Source of the DNA: JAPPLB01 sp965206655
GTDB lineage: Bacteria; Acidobacteriota; Terriglobia; Bryobacterales; UBA6623
Assembly: GCA_965206655.1 (NCBI GenBank)
Contig: CBDBKC010000032.1
Coordinates: 248,001-312,000 of the forward strand
Direction: 5' to 3'
DNA length: 64,000 nucleotides
Shown here piece after piece: positions 8,670-17,471 of this stretch. Both the position numbers and the translations under genes were made by a program. The notes under the pieces are model-generated. The model saw only the letters and a list, made by a program, of their open reading frames with translations, did not search any database and had not been told where the DNA came from. Numbering within the stretch: position 1 is the first letter of the stretch; each line of letters opens with the position of its first letter.

Positions 8670-11600
8670 ATGACCGCTGACTCCAAAGGCCGAGACCTCT
8701 TCATCGTCGACAACAGCGTTTCTGGCTGGACGGGGCTCCGCTATCTCGAAGAGTGGTCCGGCATTGCCAAGGCGTTCGATATTGCGACGGGGTACTTCGA
8801 AATCGGCGCCTTGCTCGCCCTTGATGGCCAGTGGCAGTCGCTCGACAAAATCCGGATTCTGATGGGCGCCGAGACGACGCATCGCACGCGCACGGCGCTG
8901 CTCGATGCCGTGCGGGCGCGCGCGGTGCAGATCCTCGACGGGAGCCTTGAGACGAACAAGGACACCAACCCGTTCTTGCACGGCGTCCCGGCGATTCTCG
9001 ACGCGCTGCGCTCCGGTCAGATCGAGTGCCGTGTCTACGACAAGGACAAGTTCCACGCGAAGGCGTACATCACACACGCGAAGCTCGAGGTGGTCGGCTC
9101 GCAGGCGCTGGTCGGGTCGAGCAACTTCACGGCCCCTGGTCTCACGAAGAACATCGAGCTCAACATCCAGGTTCAGAGTGGTCGCGAGGTCGCTCAGCTT
9201 CAGGAGTGGTTCGAGACGCACTGGAATGACGCGACGGAGGTCACCGACGCGGTCATCGAGACCATCTCGCGCCACACGCACCGCTACACGCCGTTCGATG
9301 TGTACGCCAAGGCGCTGCAAGAGTACTTCCGCGGCCACGAGTTGACGGCGACCGAGTGGGATGAAACCCGCTCGAAGATGTTTCCCCGGATCGATCGCTA
9401 TCAGCAAGAGGCCTACCGGGCGCTCATGAAGATTGCCCGCCAGCATGGCGGCGCGTTCCTGTGCGACGGCGTGGGCCTCGGCAAGACCTTCGTCGGCCTG
9501 ATGCTGATCGAGCGGTTGGTGCTGCACGAAGGGAAGCGCGTGGTGCTCTTCGCTCCCAAGGCGACGAAGGAGGGCGTCTGGGAACCGCACCTGCGCGAGT
9601 GGTTGCCGCACATCGGCGGCGTCGGTGGGCACGCGGACTTCAGCAACCTCGCGGTCTTCAGCCACACGGACCTTGGCCGCAAGGGCGACTTCCCGGAGCG
9701 ATTCCGGCGCATCGCCGAGCTTGCGGACATCGTGGTGATCGACGAAGCGCACCACTTCCGCAACCCCGGGACACGCGGCGACGACGAGAAGGACACAGAA
9801 CCGTCGCGCTACTATCGCCTCTACGACCTGCTCGACAACGCGAAGCGGGCGAAGACCCTCTTCCTGCTCACCGCCACGCCGATCAACAACCGGCTGAGCG
9901 ACTTTCGGCACATGGCCGAGCTGTTCACGCGCCGGGACGAGACGTACTTCGCCCGCACGTTGGGCGTCAACAACCTGCGTGCGCACTTCAACCAGATGGA
10001 GAAGGCCCTACGCAATCGGGTCGGCCACGACCTGACCGATGTCTCCGAACAGTTGACCGAGACGCATGAAATCCTCTTCTCCGACGATATCTTCCGCCAC
10101 CTCGTCGTGCAGCGTAGCCGCGCCTACGCGCGCGAGAGCCAGATCCGAGAGACGGGGCTGGCGGCCGCCTTCCCGGCGCGCAAGCCGCCGCAGGTGGCCG
10201 CGTACTCCATTCGCAAGATCTACGGGCGGCTGCTCGACATGTTCGAGAACGCGTTCACGCAGCAGAACCCGCTCTTCACGCTCCCCATGTATTACCCACT
10301 CGCCTGGTACAAGGGACCGGACACACGCATCGATCCATTCGAATTCGAACAGAACCGGCAGAAGCAAGTTGTTGGCCTGATCCGTACGAACTTCCTGAAG
10401 CGCTTCGAAAGCTCCGTGGTCGCGTTCGAACTCTCCTGCGACCGGCTGCTCCGGAAGCTGCTGGCCTTTCTCGAGGTTCACAGCGAGACCGCTTCGGAGA
10501 AGAAGAAGCTTGAGCACTGGAAGTCCGACAACGCCGAGATCCTTGGCTACGCACGCAGTCGGAAACTCGAGTTCTGGGGTCAAGACGGAGACGAATCGGA
10601 GGACGAAGACATCGTGCCCCCGGAGATGCTCGACGCGGTTACACCGTTAGACCGAGAGCAGTACGATGTCCCGGCCATGATCCCGGAAACCTTCCGTGAT
10701 CTCAACCAGCTGGCGCACTTCACGGCCGAGGCCAGGAAGTTCGAGCCCACGCACGACGACAAGCTCCAGAAGCTCAGCCGGCTGCTCAAGACGAAAGAAC
10801 TTGCCGACCAGAAGGTCCTCATCTTCACCGAGTTCGCCGACACCGCCCGCTATCTGAAGCGCCAACTCGACCAGGCCGGCATCGACGGCGTCGCCCAGGT
10901 CGACAGCGCCTCCCCGGGCAACCGCGCCGACGTCATCCAGCGCTTCTCGCCCTACTACAACGGAAGCTCCTCGGCGGCGCTTGCGGAGAAGGGCCGCACG
11001 GAGATCCGCGTCCTCATTTCCACAGACGTCCTCTCCGAGGGCCTGAACCTCCAGGACGCATCGCGGATGATCAACTACGACATCCACTGGAACCCGGTGC
11101 GTCTGATGCAGCGCATCGGCCGCGTGGACCGGCGCATGAATCCGGAGATCGAGAAGCGGCTGGTCGCTGACCACGTGGAGGTCGCCGGCTCCCGCGGGAC
11201 GGTGAGCTTCTGGAACTTCCTGCCGCCCGACGAGCTGAACGCGATCCTCACGCTCTACACCAAGGTCACGCAGAAGACGCTGCTGATCTCGAAGACGCTC
11301 GGGATCGAGGGAAAGAAGCTCTTGACTCCCCAGGACAACTTCGCCGCGCTCAAGGAGTTCAATCACACCTACGAGGGCACCAAGACCGCGGTCGAGGACA
11401 TGCACCTCGATTACCAGGCGCTGCTTCAGGCCGACCCCAAACTGGAGGCACGCCTCAAGCGCCTCCCCGGCGCCACCGTCAGCGGCCGCAAGCACGCGGC
11501 CCACGGGGCGCGCGGCGTGTTCTTCTGCTACGCGCTTCCCGCCCTCGACAAGGAGGCCGGCGAGTTCACCGAGGAGGCGGGCACGACCCGCTGGTACCTC

Positions 11601-11825
11601 TATGACCTCGACCGCGGCGCGATTCTCGAAGATCCGGGCGAGATCGCTGGCAGCATCCGGTCCACACCCGAGACGCCGCGCCAGTGCACCACCGAGGAGA
11701 AGACCCTGGTCGAGATTCGGACCAAGATCGAGAAACACATCAAGAACAGCTATCTCAAGCGTGTCGACGCCCCAGTGGGCGTGAAGCCGTCGCTCAAGTG
11801 CTGGATGGAACTCAACGAGGGCTGA
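8670..11825 (+). CDS. PLD-nuclease/SNF2-type helicase fusion of a restriction-like system
   Basis: A 1051-residue protein with two functional parts. Residues ~1-200 are a phospholipase-D-like nuclease domain: FHAK (His129, Lys131) followed by GSSN (149-152) is an HKD-type active site, one per chain, so activity would need a dimer. Residues ~235-830 are a superfamily 2 helicase: GVGLGKT (267-273), DEAH (358-361), TAT (401-403), and in the second RecA domain STDVLSEGLNLQ and MQRIGRVDRR. The ~220 residues after that are not recognised. The start at 8670 is preceded by GAGAGG. The stop lies 4 bp before the methyltransferase start, so the two proteins are made together. Inferred role: an ATP-driven DNA translocase that cleaves unmodified DNA. 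The exact family name is open; DISARM-like or type-ISP-like systems are the nearest comparison. Confidence 0.85.
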   Translation: MTADSKGRDLFIVDNSVSGWTGLRYLEEWSGIAKAFDIATGYFEIGALLALDGQWQSLDKIRILMGAETTHRTRTALLDAVRARAVQILDGSLETNKDTNPFLHGVPAILDALRSGQIECRVYDKDKFHAKAYITHAKLEVVGSQALVGSSNFTAPGLTKNIELNIQVQSGREVAQLQEWFETHWNDATEVTDAVIETISRHTHRYTPFDVYAKALQEYFRGHELTATEWDETRSKMFPRIDRYQQEAYRALMKIARQHGGAFLCDGVGLGKTFVGLMLIERLVLHEGKRVVLFAPKATKEGVWEPHLREWLPHIGGVGGHADFSNLAVFSHTDLGRKGDFPERFRRIAELADIVVIDEAHHFRNPGTRGDDEKDTEPSRYYRLYDLLDNAKRAKTLFLLTATPINNRLSDFRHMAELFTRRDETYFARTLGVNNLRAHFNQMEKALRNRVGHDLTDVSEQLTETHEILFSDDIFRHLVVQRSRAYARESQIRETGLAAAFPARKPPQVAAYSIRKIYGRLLDMFENAFTQQNPLFTLPMYYPLAWYKGPDTRIDPFEFEQNRQKQVVGLIRTNFLKRFESSVVAFELSCDRLLRKLLAFLEVHSETASEKKKLEHWKSDNAEILGYARSRKLEFWGQDGDESEDEDIVPPEMLDAVTPLDREQYDVPAMIPETFRDLNQLAHFTAEARKFEPTHDDKLQKLSRLLKTKELADQKVLIFTEFADTARYLKRQLDQAGIDGVAQVDSASPGNRADVIQRFSPYYNGSSSAALAEKGRTEIRVLISTDVLSEGLNLQDASRMINYDIHWNPVRLMQRIGRVDRRMNPEIEKRLVADHVEVAGSRGTVSFWNFLPPDELNAILTLYTKVTQKTLLISKTLGIEGKKLLTPQDNFAALKEFNHTYEGTKTAVEDMHLDYQALLQADPKLEARLKRLPGATVSGRKHAAHGARGVFFCYALPALDKEAGEFTEEAGTTRWYLYDLDRGAILEDPGEIAGSIRSTPETPRQCTTEEKTLVEIRTKIEKHIKNSYLKRVDAPVGVKPSLKCWMELNEG

Positions 11826-11829
11826 GCCG

Positions 11830-14800
11830 ATGCCGACCGACCACCGCAGCGCACTCGCGAGCATCAAGCGCTTCGACCAGCTCATTGCCTACCTGCGCAG
11901 CGAAATGGGCTGGCCGATCGACGGCGATGACTTCGAGGAGCTGACCTTCGAGTACACCCCAGAAGAGTTGGGGATCGACACGAAGAACGCTGCCAAGATT
12001 CAGGAGATCAAGCGTCTGCGGCCGCTCGTGCCGAACCAGCCGTGGGGCATCTTCTTCGTCAAGTTCGAGCCGAAGAAACTCCCCGTCGTGGCGCTACGAC
12101 GCATTCTTAGCCAGGTGGCGCTCAAGAAGCGCGCCTCGGCCAACAGCGCCGAGCGGACCGCCTGGGCCAAGGATGATCTACTCTTCGTTTCCAACTACGG
12201 TGTGGGTGACGAGCGGCAGATCAGCTTCGCCCACTTCTCGACGCCCACGAACGGCCACGACCTGCCGACCCTCAAGGTGCTCGGCTGGGACAACCGCGAC
12301 ACCGCGTTGCACCTCGACACCGTTGCCACGGAGCTCACCGAGCACCTTGTCTGGCCCAAGAACGACAGTGACGCCAGCGCGTGGCGCGAGCAGTGGCGCG
12401 CCGCCTTCACGCTTCGCCACCGTGAGGTCATCACCACGTCCCGCGAGCTTTCGGTTCGTCTGGCCGAGCTCGCGCGCACCATCCGCGACCGGATCACGAC
12501 CGCCCTCGCCATCGAGACCAAACGCGGCCCGCTGAACACGCTCATGAAGGCGTTCCAGGCAGCGCTCGTGCACGACCTGGACGCGGACGGCTTTGCCGAC
12601 ATGTACGCCCAGACGATCGCGTACGGCCTGCTCTCCGCGCGCATCGCCGACCCACATAAGAAGACGGTCGACGATTTCGCGAGTCACATGCGCACGAACC
12701 CATTACTCCGTGACTTGATGGAGACGTTCCTCAAGGTTGGCGGGCGCCACACCAAGCCTGGCGCTGAGGGGATCGACTTCGACGAGCTCGGCGTTGCTGA
12801 GGTCGTCGAACTACTCGACAACGCCAAGATGGACGCTGTGGTCCGCGACTTCGGCGACCGAAACCCACGAGAAGACCCGGTTATCCACTTCTACGAGCTG
12901 TTCCTGAAGGAGTACGACGCGGAGAAACGAATGCAGCGCGGCGTGTTCTACACCCCGCGCCCGGTGGTCTCCTACATCGTCCGCTCTGTGCATGCCTTAC
13001 TGCAGAGCGAGTTCGGGCTAAAGGATGGCCTCGCGGACACCGCGACGTGGGAGGAGATGGCCGAGCGCCACGAGGGCCTGCGCATCCCTAACGCCATTTC
13101 GCCGGATCAGAGTTTTGTGCAGATCCTCGATCCCGCCACCGGCACTGGCACGTTCCTCGTGGAGGTCATCGACCTCATCCACAAGACGCTCGTCGCCAAG
13201 TGGCAGGAACAGGAGCACGGCGAGACGAAGATCGCCGCGCTCTGGAACGAGTACGTGCCCGAACACCTACTGCCGCGCCTGCACGGCTACGAACTCTTGA
13301 TGGCGCCCTATGCCATCGCCCACCTCAAGATCGGGCTCAAGCTCTACGAGACCGGCTACCGCTTCGGCAGCGACGAACGGGCGCGAGTGTATCTCACCAA
13401 CACCCTGGAATCGGCGCAAGAATTTTCACAAGGTGCTTTCGACTTCGCCATCCCGGCGCTGGCCAACGAAGCCCAAGCGGTGAACGAGGTCAAGCGCGCC
13501 GGGCAGTTCACGGTCGTCATCGGCAATCCGCCGTACTCTGGTCACTCAACCAACAAGGGTGAGTGGATCGCTAACCTGATCGACGATTACAAGGAAGGCT
13601 TCCCTGAACTGAGAAAGCCGGCGCAGGCGAAGTGGCTCAGTGATGACTATGTGAAGTTCATCCGCTTCGCTCAATCATTGGTTGAGCGCACAGGCACAGG
13701 GACGGTCGGGTTCATCTCCAATCACAGCTTTCTGGACAATCCCACATTTCGTGGCATGCGTCAGAGTCTCCAGCAGGACTTCACAAAAATCTTTCTCCTG
13801 GATCTGCATGGCAACTCAAAGAAGAAAGAAAAAGCGCCGAATGGCGGGAAGGACGAGAATGTCTTTGATATTCAACAGGGTGTGGCTATTAGCTTGTTTG
13901 TACGGCGTGCCATTAAGAAGGAGGAGTTTGGCACGGTAACCCACGCTGATTTATGGGGCAAACGCGACACTCCGGCGGACGCAAAATATGATTGGCTCGC
14001 CGCCAGGGATGTCGAGAGCACGGGCTGGGAGGCGCTTTCGCCAAGATCACCTCTCCACTTGTTCGCGCCTCGTGACGAGGCATTGATCGATGAATACGAG
14101 GTAGCTTGGCCGATCCCAAAGATCTTTTCTCCGAGCGGCGATCCCGCGCCGGGTATCGTCACTACGCATGACCAGTTCGCTATTTCATGGACGCGCAAGG
14201 AAGCGGAGTCAAAGGTTGAGCGGCTTCTCGCCACGACATCTGAGGAAGAAGCTCGTGAGATTTGGCGCTTGTGTTCGCAGGACCAGTGGCAATACAACCG
14301 CGCCAAGCGTGAGCTTGCCGGCGACTCCTGGCACGAGCGAATCGAGACTGTCCTCTACCGCCCTTTCGATCTCCGTGTAACCGTGTTCGACCGCAATGTG
14401 GCGGTCCATCGGCGTGAACGCGTCATGCGCCACATGCTGGCCGGGGAGAATCTGGGGCTCATCTCTTGTCGCCAGCAATCTCAAGCCAGCATTGAATGGG
14501 GCTTGTGCGGCGTGACAAGATCAATTATTGAATCCGGTGCGATCTCGAATAAGACGAAAGAAATCAACTACATCTTCCCGCTGTACACTTATCCGCCGGA
14601 GACGCTTACGAGCGCTGTCCACCCTCGGAACCCAAACCTCGACGCCAAGTTCACTCGATCGTTTGCATCCGCCGTCGGTCTCGACTTCATTCCGGAAGGT
14701 GCTGGTGACCGCACCAGCACCTTCGGTCCGGAGGACATCTTTCACTACCTCTACGCCGTGCTCCACAGCCCGGGATACCGCCGCCGCTACGCTGACTTCC

Positions 14801-15303
14801 TGAAGTCCGACTTCCCACGCATTCCGCTGCCAGCCCACCGTGCGGTGTTCTCCGCTCTCATCATCCCCGGCGATCGCTTGGTCAGCTTGCATCTTATGGA
14901 GGCCGATGACAGGCGCATAGCCCCGGCGTTCCCTCGTACCGGTAGCAACCAGGTGGACCAGGTGCGTTACGCGCCTCCGAGCAGCGATTTGCCTGGGTGC
15001 GTCTGGATCAATCGCGAACAGTATTTCGAGAGTGTCGAGCCGGAAAGCTGGGCGTCCACCATCGGCGGCTACCGCCCGGCTGAGAAGTGGCTCAAGGACC
15101 GCAAGGGCCGCACGCTTTCCGAGGATGACATCGACCACTACCGAAAGATCGTTGCCGCCCTTACCGACACTCGCCGCCTAATGACCGAGATCGACGAGGT
15201 CATTGGGAAGCACGGCGGCTGGCCGGGGGCGTTCCAGACCGGCGAGGCGCCGAACCCGGCGACGATGAGTACGGGGAAGCGCAGCGCGTCTGGCATTATC
15301 TGA
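11830..15303 (+). CDS. large N6-adenine DNA methyltransferase with target-recognition region
   Basis: An 1157-residue Eco57I/type-ISP-like adenine methyltransferase. The gamma-class order is seen: a GVFYTPRPVVSYIV lead-in (381-394), the AdoMet loop DPATGTG (434-440) and the catalytic NPPY (566-569). Residues 1-~360 are an N-terminal alpha-rich region without a nuclease motif I can see. Residues ~800-1130 contain blocks usual in the target-recognition half of type ISP enzymes (YRPFDLR, FGPEDIFHYLYAVLHSP). Classical type ISP enzymes carry nuclease, helicase, methyltransferase and recognition parts in one chain. Here the nuclease and helicase are in the upstream gene, 4 bp away. It should methylate host DNA at a specific site and supply specificity to the helicase-nuclease. 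Confidence 0.87.
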   Translation: MPTDHRSALASIKRFDQLIAYLRSEMGWPIDGDDFEELTFEYTPEELGIDTKNAAKIQEIKRLRPLVPNQPWGIFFVKFEPKKLPVVALRRILSQVALKKRASANSAERTAWAKDDLLFVSNYGVGDERQISFAHFSTPTNGHDLPTLKVLGWDNRDTALHLDTVATELTEHLVWPKNDSDASAWREQWRAAFTLRHREVITTSRELSVRLAELARTIRDRITTALAIETKRGPLNTLMKAFQAALVHDLDADGFADMYAQTIAYGLLSARIADPHKKTVDDFASHMRTNPLLRDLMETFLKVGGRHTKPGAEGIDFDELGVAEVVELLDNAKMDAVVRDFGDRNPREDPVIHFYELFLKEYDAEKRMQRGVFYTPRPVVSYIVRSVHALLQSEFGLKDGLADTATWEEMAERHEGLRIPNAISPDQSFVQILDPATGTGTFLVEVIDLIHKTLVAKWQEQEHGETKIAALWNEYVPEHLLPRLHGYELLMAPYAIAHLKIGLKLYETGYRFGSDERARVYLTNTLESAQEFSQGAFDFAIPALANEAQAVNEVKRAGQFTVVIGNPPYSGHSTNKGEWIANLIDDYKEGFPELRKPAQAKWLSDDYVKFIRFAQSLVERTGTGTVGFISNHSFLDNPTFRGMRQSLQQDFTKIFLLDLHGNSKKKEKAPNGGKDENVFDIQQGVAISLFVRRAIKKEEFGTVTHADLWGKRDTPADAKYDWLAARDVESTGWEALSPRSPLHLFAPRDEALIDEYEVAWPIPKIFSPSGDPAPGIVTTHDQFAISWTRKEAESKVERLLATTSEEEAREIWRLCSQDQWQYNRAKRELAGDSWHERIETVLYRPFDLRVTVFDRNVAVHRRERVMRHMLAGENLGLISCRQQSQASIEWGLCGVTRSIIESGAISNKTKEINYIFPLYTYPPETLTSAVHPRNPNLDAKFTRSFASAVGLDFIPEGAGDRTSTFGPEDIFHYLYAVLHSPGYRRRYADFLKSDFPRIPLPAHRAVFSALIIPGDRLVSLHLMEADDRRIAPAFPRTGSNQVDQVRYAPPSSDLPGCVWINREQYFESVEPESWASTIGGYRPAEKWLKDRKGRTLSEDDIDHYRKIVAALTDTRRLMTEIDEVIGKHGGWPGAFQTGEAPNPATMSTGKRSASGII

Positions 15304-15500
15304 GGGCTTCAGGTGTACTCCTCAACGATGGTGAGCGAAACTTAGGTTGCGCACATCGTCTGGCACGGAACTGCCGAGGAGACCGGCAGCCCTACCACTG
15401 CTAGCTTCGCCAGGAGTTCCTCACGCTCGCCTCGGGAAGGGCAGGAAGAAACACGCATCCTGCCCGTGTCCGCCGGCATCACGGTCCGGAGCGCTCCGAT

Positions 15501-15634
15501 TCAAGGGGCGAGGACCTTCTCGCCTTGCTCGCGCAACTGGCTCTGCGGCCCGACGTACCGGTAGAGCGTCACGGGGGTGATCCCGAGTTCGCGGCAGAGC
15601 GCGGACACGGAGGTGTCGCGGCGGACGCCGCGCT
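15501..15634 (-). pseudogene. C-terminal HTH remnant of a Tn3-type serine resolvase
   Basis: With no start codon, the minus strand reads a ~44-codon segment ending at a TGA (15503-15501). It contains DTSVSALCRELGITPVTLYR and then YVGP, followed by LREQGEKVLAP. This is the DNA-binding helix-turn-helix tail found at the end of Tn3-family resolvases and invertases. The catalytic domain is missing. Together with the second recombinase fragment nearby it marks the scar of one or more older transposons. Confidence 0.7.
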
Positions 15635-15648
15635 GTTACCTGGGGACA

Positions 15649-15720
15649 TGGACATTCCCGGCTACCGCCTGCACCCGCTACCGGGCGACCGGCGCGACCA
15701 ATGGAGCGTGACCGTCGCTT
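15649..15720 (+). pseudogene. HigB/RelE-type toxin fragment
   Basis: A short plus-strand segment beginning at the ATG at 15649 reads MDIPGYRLHPLPGDRRDQWS and VTV. This matches the core of the HigB-type toxin family, in which a GxRLHPLKGD block is followed by a WSVxV strand. The normal continuation (a WRxxFRF strand and a YEDYH end) is not found in frame, and no HigA-like gene follows, so this is a decayed remnant. Confidence 0.5.
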
Positions 15721-15851
15721 GCCCACGCCGCTGCGGTTCTCGCGTCATGTTCTTGGGCGCGGCCTCCGTTGTTGACGCGCTCCATCGCCGCACGAGGGTA
15801 GCGCCCACATTGGTGTTGAAATACAACATAAGGGCGGTCCGAGCCTTGGGG

Positions 15852-16424
15852 TCAGCCCGGAGCGATCTTGCGGGTCTGGATGAAGTGGTAGAGGGCGGAG
15901 CGGGAGACGTCCAGTATCTTGGCGATCGAGGCCTTGGAGACATCCTTGCCCAACAGCGCCCGGATGTCTTGCTGCTTGCCGTCGAGCCTGGATGTTCCCA
16001 AGGCCCCCTTGGGCCGGCCGAGCCGTTTCCCCTTGGCTTTGGCAGCGGCGAGTCCTTCCTTGGTCCGTTCTGAGATCAGGTCCCGCTCGACCTCGGCAAA
16101 CAATCCGAACAGCGCGAGCATCACCTTGGTCCGCAGGTCCTGCTTGCCGTCGAACTCGATCGCCTCCTTGATGGCGATGAAGCGGATCTTGCGCCGGACC
16201 AGGGTCTCCACGATCTGGATCACCTGAGAGAGGCTGCGGCCGAGCCGCGACAACTCGCTGACCAGCAGACGGTCGCCTGGCTGCAGCGTCCCCAACATTG
16301 CGTCGATGCGGCGCTCGAGCGGACTCTGGCGCGACGAGATCCGGGACTCGATGAATTGGTCGATCGGGAATCGGCGTTTCTGGCTAAACTCTTGCTTAAA
16401 TCTTTGCCTCGCTTCCCGGCTCTT
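15852..16424 (-). pseudogene. serine recombinase lacking its catalytic N-terminus
   Basis: The frame is open from just after the VapC stop codon (TAG at 16427-16425). Resolvase homology starts around FPIDQFIESRISS and continues through LQPGDRLLVSELSRLGRS, the E-helix text LFGLFAEVERDLISERT, and a C-terminal helix-turn-helix (SKASIAKILDVSRSALYHF). The first ~40-50 residues, which hold the YARVST-type nucleophilic serine, are gone, so it cannot recombine DNA. An ATG at 16298 could still produce the rest. It is fused in frame, across one stop, to the upstream toxin gene, which suggests that a deletion joined them. Confidence 0.8.
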
Positions 16425-16853
16425 CTACGGTCGCATAGGTATGCCTACTACATCGAAGCCGAGGGCACGTGCCGCTGTCGCTTGGCTGCGGTCGTGCGTG
16501 CCAAACACGAGACCGACCTCGTGACGCTCCTCGAAGAGCAGGGCGCTTGCTAGATGGATCGCATCGAGCGTTTTGACGACGGTTGGCATTGGTTGACTGG
16601 CTCGTCGCAAGACCGCGGAGGTCAGCCGGATCGACCCAATCGCGCGCTCCGTCGCGGCGATCGCCTCGTGCGCGTCGGCCAATCCGTCATCATCGAGAGA
16701 GCGCGACAGGCGGAGACGGTCGAGCGCCCGCCTCGCCTCGACGCCCATGATTTCGCTCGAATACGCGCGGTTCCACGTACCCCATTCTGGTAGCGGTTTT
16801 CCAGTGCCAAGCAGCCCGCGCAGCACCGCGCTCGTGTCAAGATAAATCGTCAC
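16425..16853 (-). CDS. vapC: PIN-domain toxin, VapC family
   Basis: A 142-residue PIN-domain ribonuclease. Four acidic positions of the active site can be placed: Asp6 in MTIYLDTSA, Glu in SSEIMGVEARRAL, Asp in TLDAIHLASAL and Asp in GTHDRSQ. VapC enzymes cut tRNA or rRNA when not bound by antitoxin. It overlaps the upstream antitoxin by 4 bp (ATGA), the classic coupling. The C-terminus, GFDVVGIPMRP, is normal for the family, so the toxin looks complete even though a recombinase remnant starts immediately after the stop. Confidence 0.88.
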   Translation of the reverse strand: MTIYLDTSAVLRGLLGTGKPLPEWGTWNRAYSSEIMGVEARRALDRLRLSRSLDDDGLADAHEAIAATERAIGSIRLTSAVLRRASQPMPTVVKTLDAIHLASALLFEERHEVGLVFGTHDRSQATAARALGFDVVGIPMRP

Positions 16854-17107
16854 CGGTCGTCCCGATCCACCCGCAGGAGTTCAACGACGTCGATCCCTTC
16901 CTGGAGCGTAATGCGCGGTGCCATCGGCAGGGCGTTCGCATCGGTCGGCTCTCGTACCTCGAGCCCGGCGGCAGCACCCGCGATCGGCACAAGCAGCGCG
17001 ATCGGCGTCTGGCGGTCACACACCGTGACGGTGTCCCCCCGGCGCACCTGCGCCAAGTACCCACTCAGCTTCGCCTTCAGTTCCGACACCTTCGCTGTCT
17101 GGTTCAT
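16850..17107 (-). CDS. Phd/YefM-type antitoxin of the VapC pair
   Basis: An 85-residue antitoxin. MNQTAKVSELKAKLSGYLAQ and VRRGDTVTVCDRQTPIALLV form the alpha/beta N-terminal DNA-binding fold of the Phd/YefM family. The second half (residues ~50-85) is acidic and proline-containing, as expected for the toxin-binding arm. It lies directly upstream of the PIN toxin with a 4-bp overlap. A partial palindrome, GACCATATATAGTC (17118-17131), just upstream of its start is a candidate operator for autorepression. Confidence 0.85.
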   Translation of the reverse strand: MNQTAKVSELKAKLSGYLAQVRRGDTVTVCDRQTPIALLVPIAGAAAGLEVREPTDANALPMAPRITLQEGIDVVELLRVDRDDR

Positions 17108-17117
17108 GTCCCTATTA

Positions 17118-17131
17118 GACCATATATAGTC
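17118..17131. promoter_or_regulatory. candidate operator upstream of the VapBC pair
   Basis: GACCATATATAGTC is an imperfect dyad (its reverse complement is GACTATATATGGTC) ending 11 bp from the antitoxin start, in an AT-rich patch. The placement fits autorepression by a Phd-type antitoxin. No footprint-like evidence exists beyond symmetry and position. Confidence 0.4.
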
Positions 17132-17284
17132 ACATAAAAACTATTAGTAGTTACGGCCCAAGGCCGTGGTCGCCAGCAGGGGCCAATGCTAGATAAACGG
17201 CAGGACTTCTAGAGATGGAGCGCGACGGACAGGATTAGTGATCCGGCATCATGGCGGTTTCCATGGGCTGAATCCGGCTGCTTT

Positions 17285-17318
17285 ATATAGAACGATAAAG
17301 TATGTTATCGTTCTATAT
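17285..17318. repeat. perfect 14-bp inverted repeat with 6-bp spacer
   Basis: The arms ATATAGAACGATAA (17285-17298) and TTATCGTTCTATAT (17305-17318) match exactly around AGTATG. The geometry (13-14-bp arms, 6-8-bp asymmetric spacer) is like a tyrosine-recombinase core site or a resolvase subsite; a repressor operator is the alternative. A GC hairpin (GGGGGC-TGC-GCCCCC, 17323-17337) follows directly, without a T-run. The site lies in a gene-free stretch (17108-17471) between VapBC and a small zinc-ribbon gene. Confidence 0.7.
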
Positions 17319-17471
17319 GAGAGGGGGCTGCGCCCCCCCCTGTCTGTGAGCCTTTGCTGTTATCCCCCTTCCCCTCGTTACGGATGATTCCAAATCGGTC
17401 CGCGCCGTCAAGGGTCCGCTCCGCCGCTTCTCGCCCTGGACGGCTCCGGGCCGATCGAGGGGACGCGCTGT

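Noticed and set aside
8586..9986. 466-codon minus-strand frame over the helicase gene
   Set aside because: It is a shadow of the strongly coding plus strand; it has no motifs and starts and stops at arbitrary points.
10647..11885. 412-codon minus-strand frame over the end of the helicase gene
   Set aside because: It is antisense to conserved helicase motifs and has low-complexity Leu/Val/Arg composition.
8670..15303. complete DISARM or BREX system
   Set aside because: No DrmA, DrmB, PglZ, BrxC or BrxL-like genes are present between the two IS5 copies; only a helicase and a methyltransferase are found.
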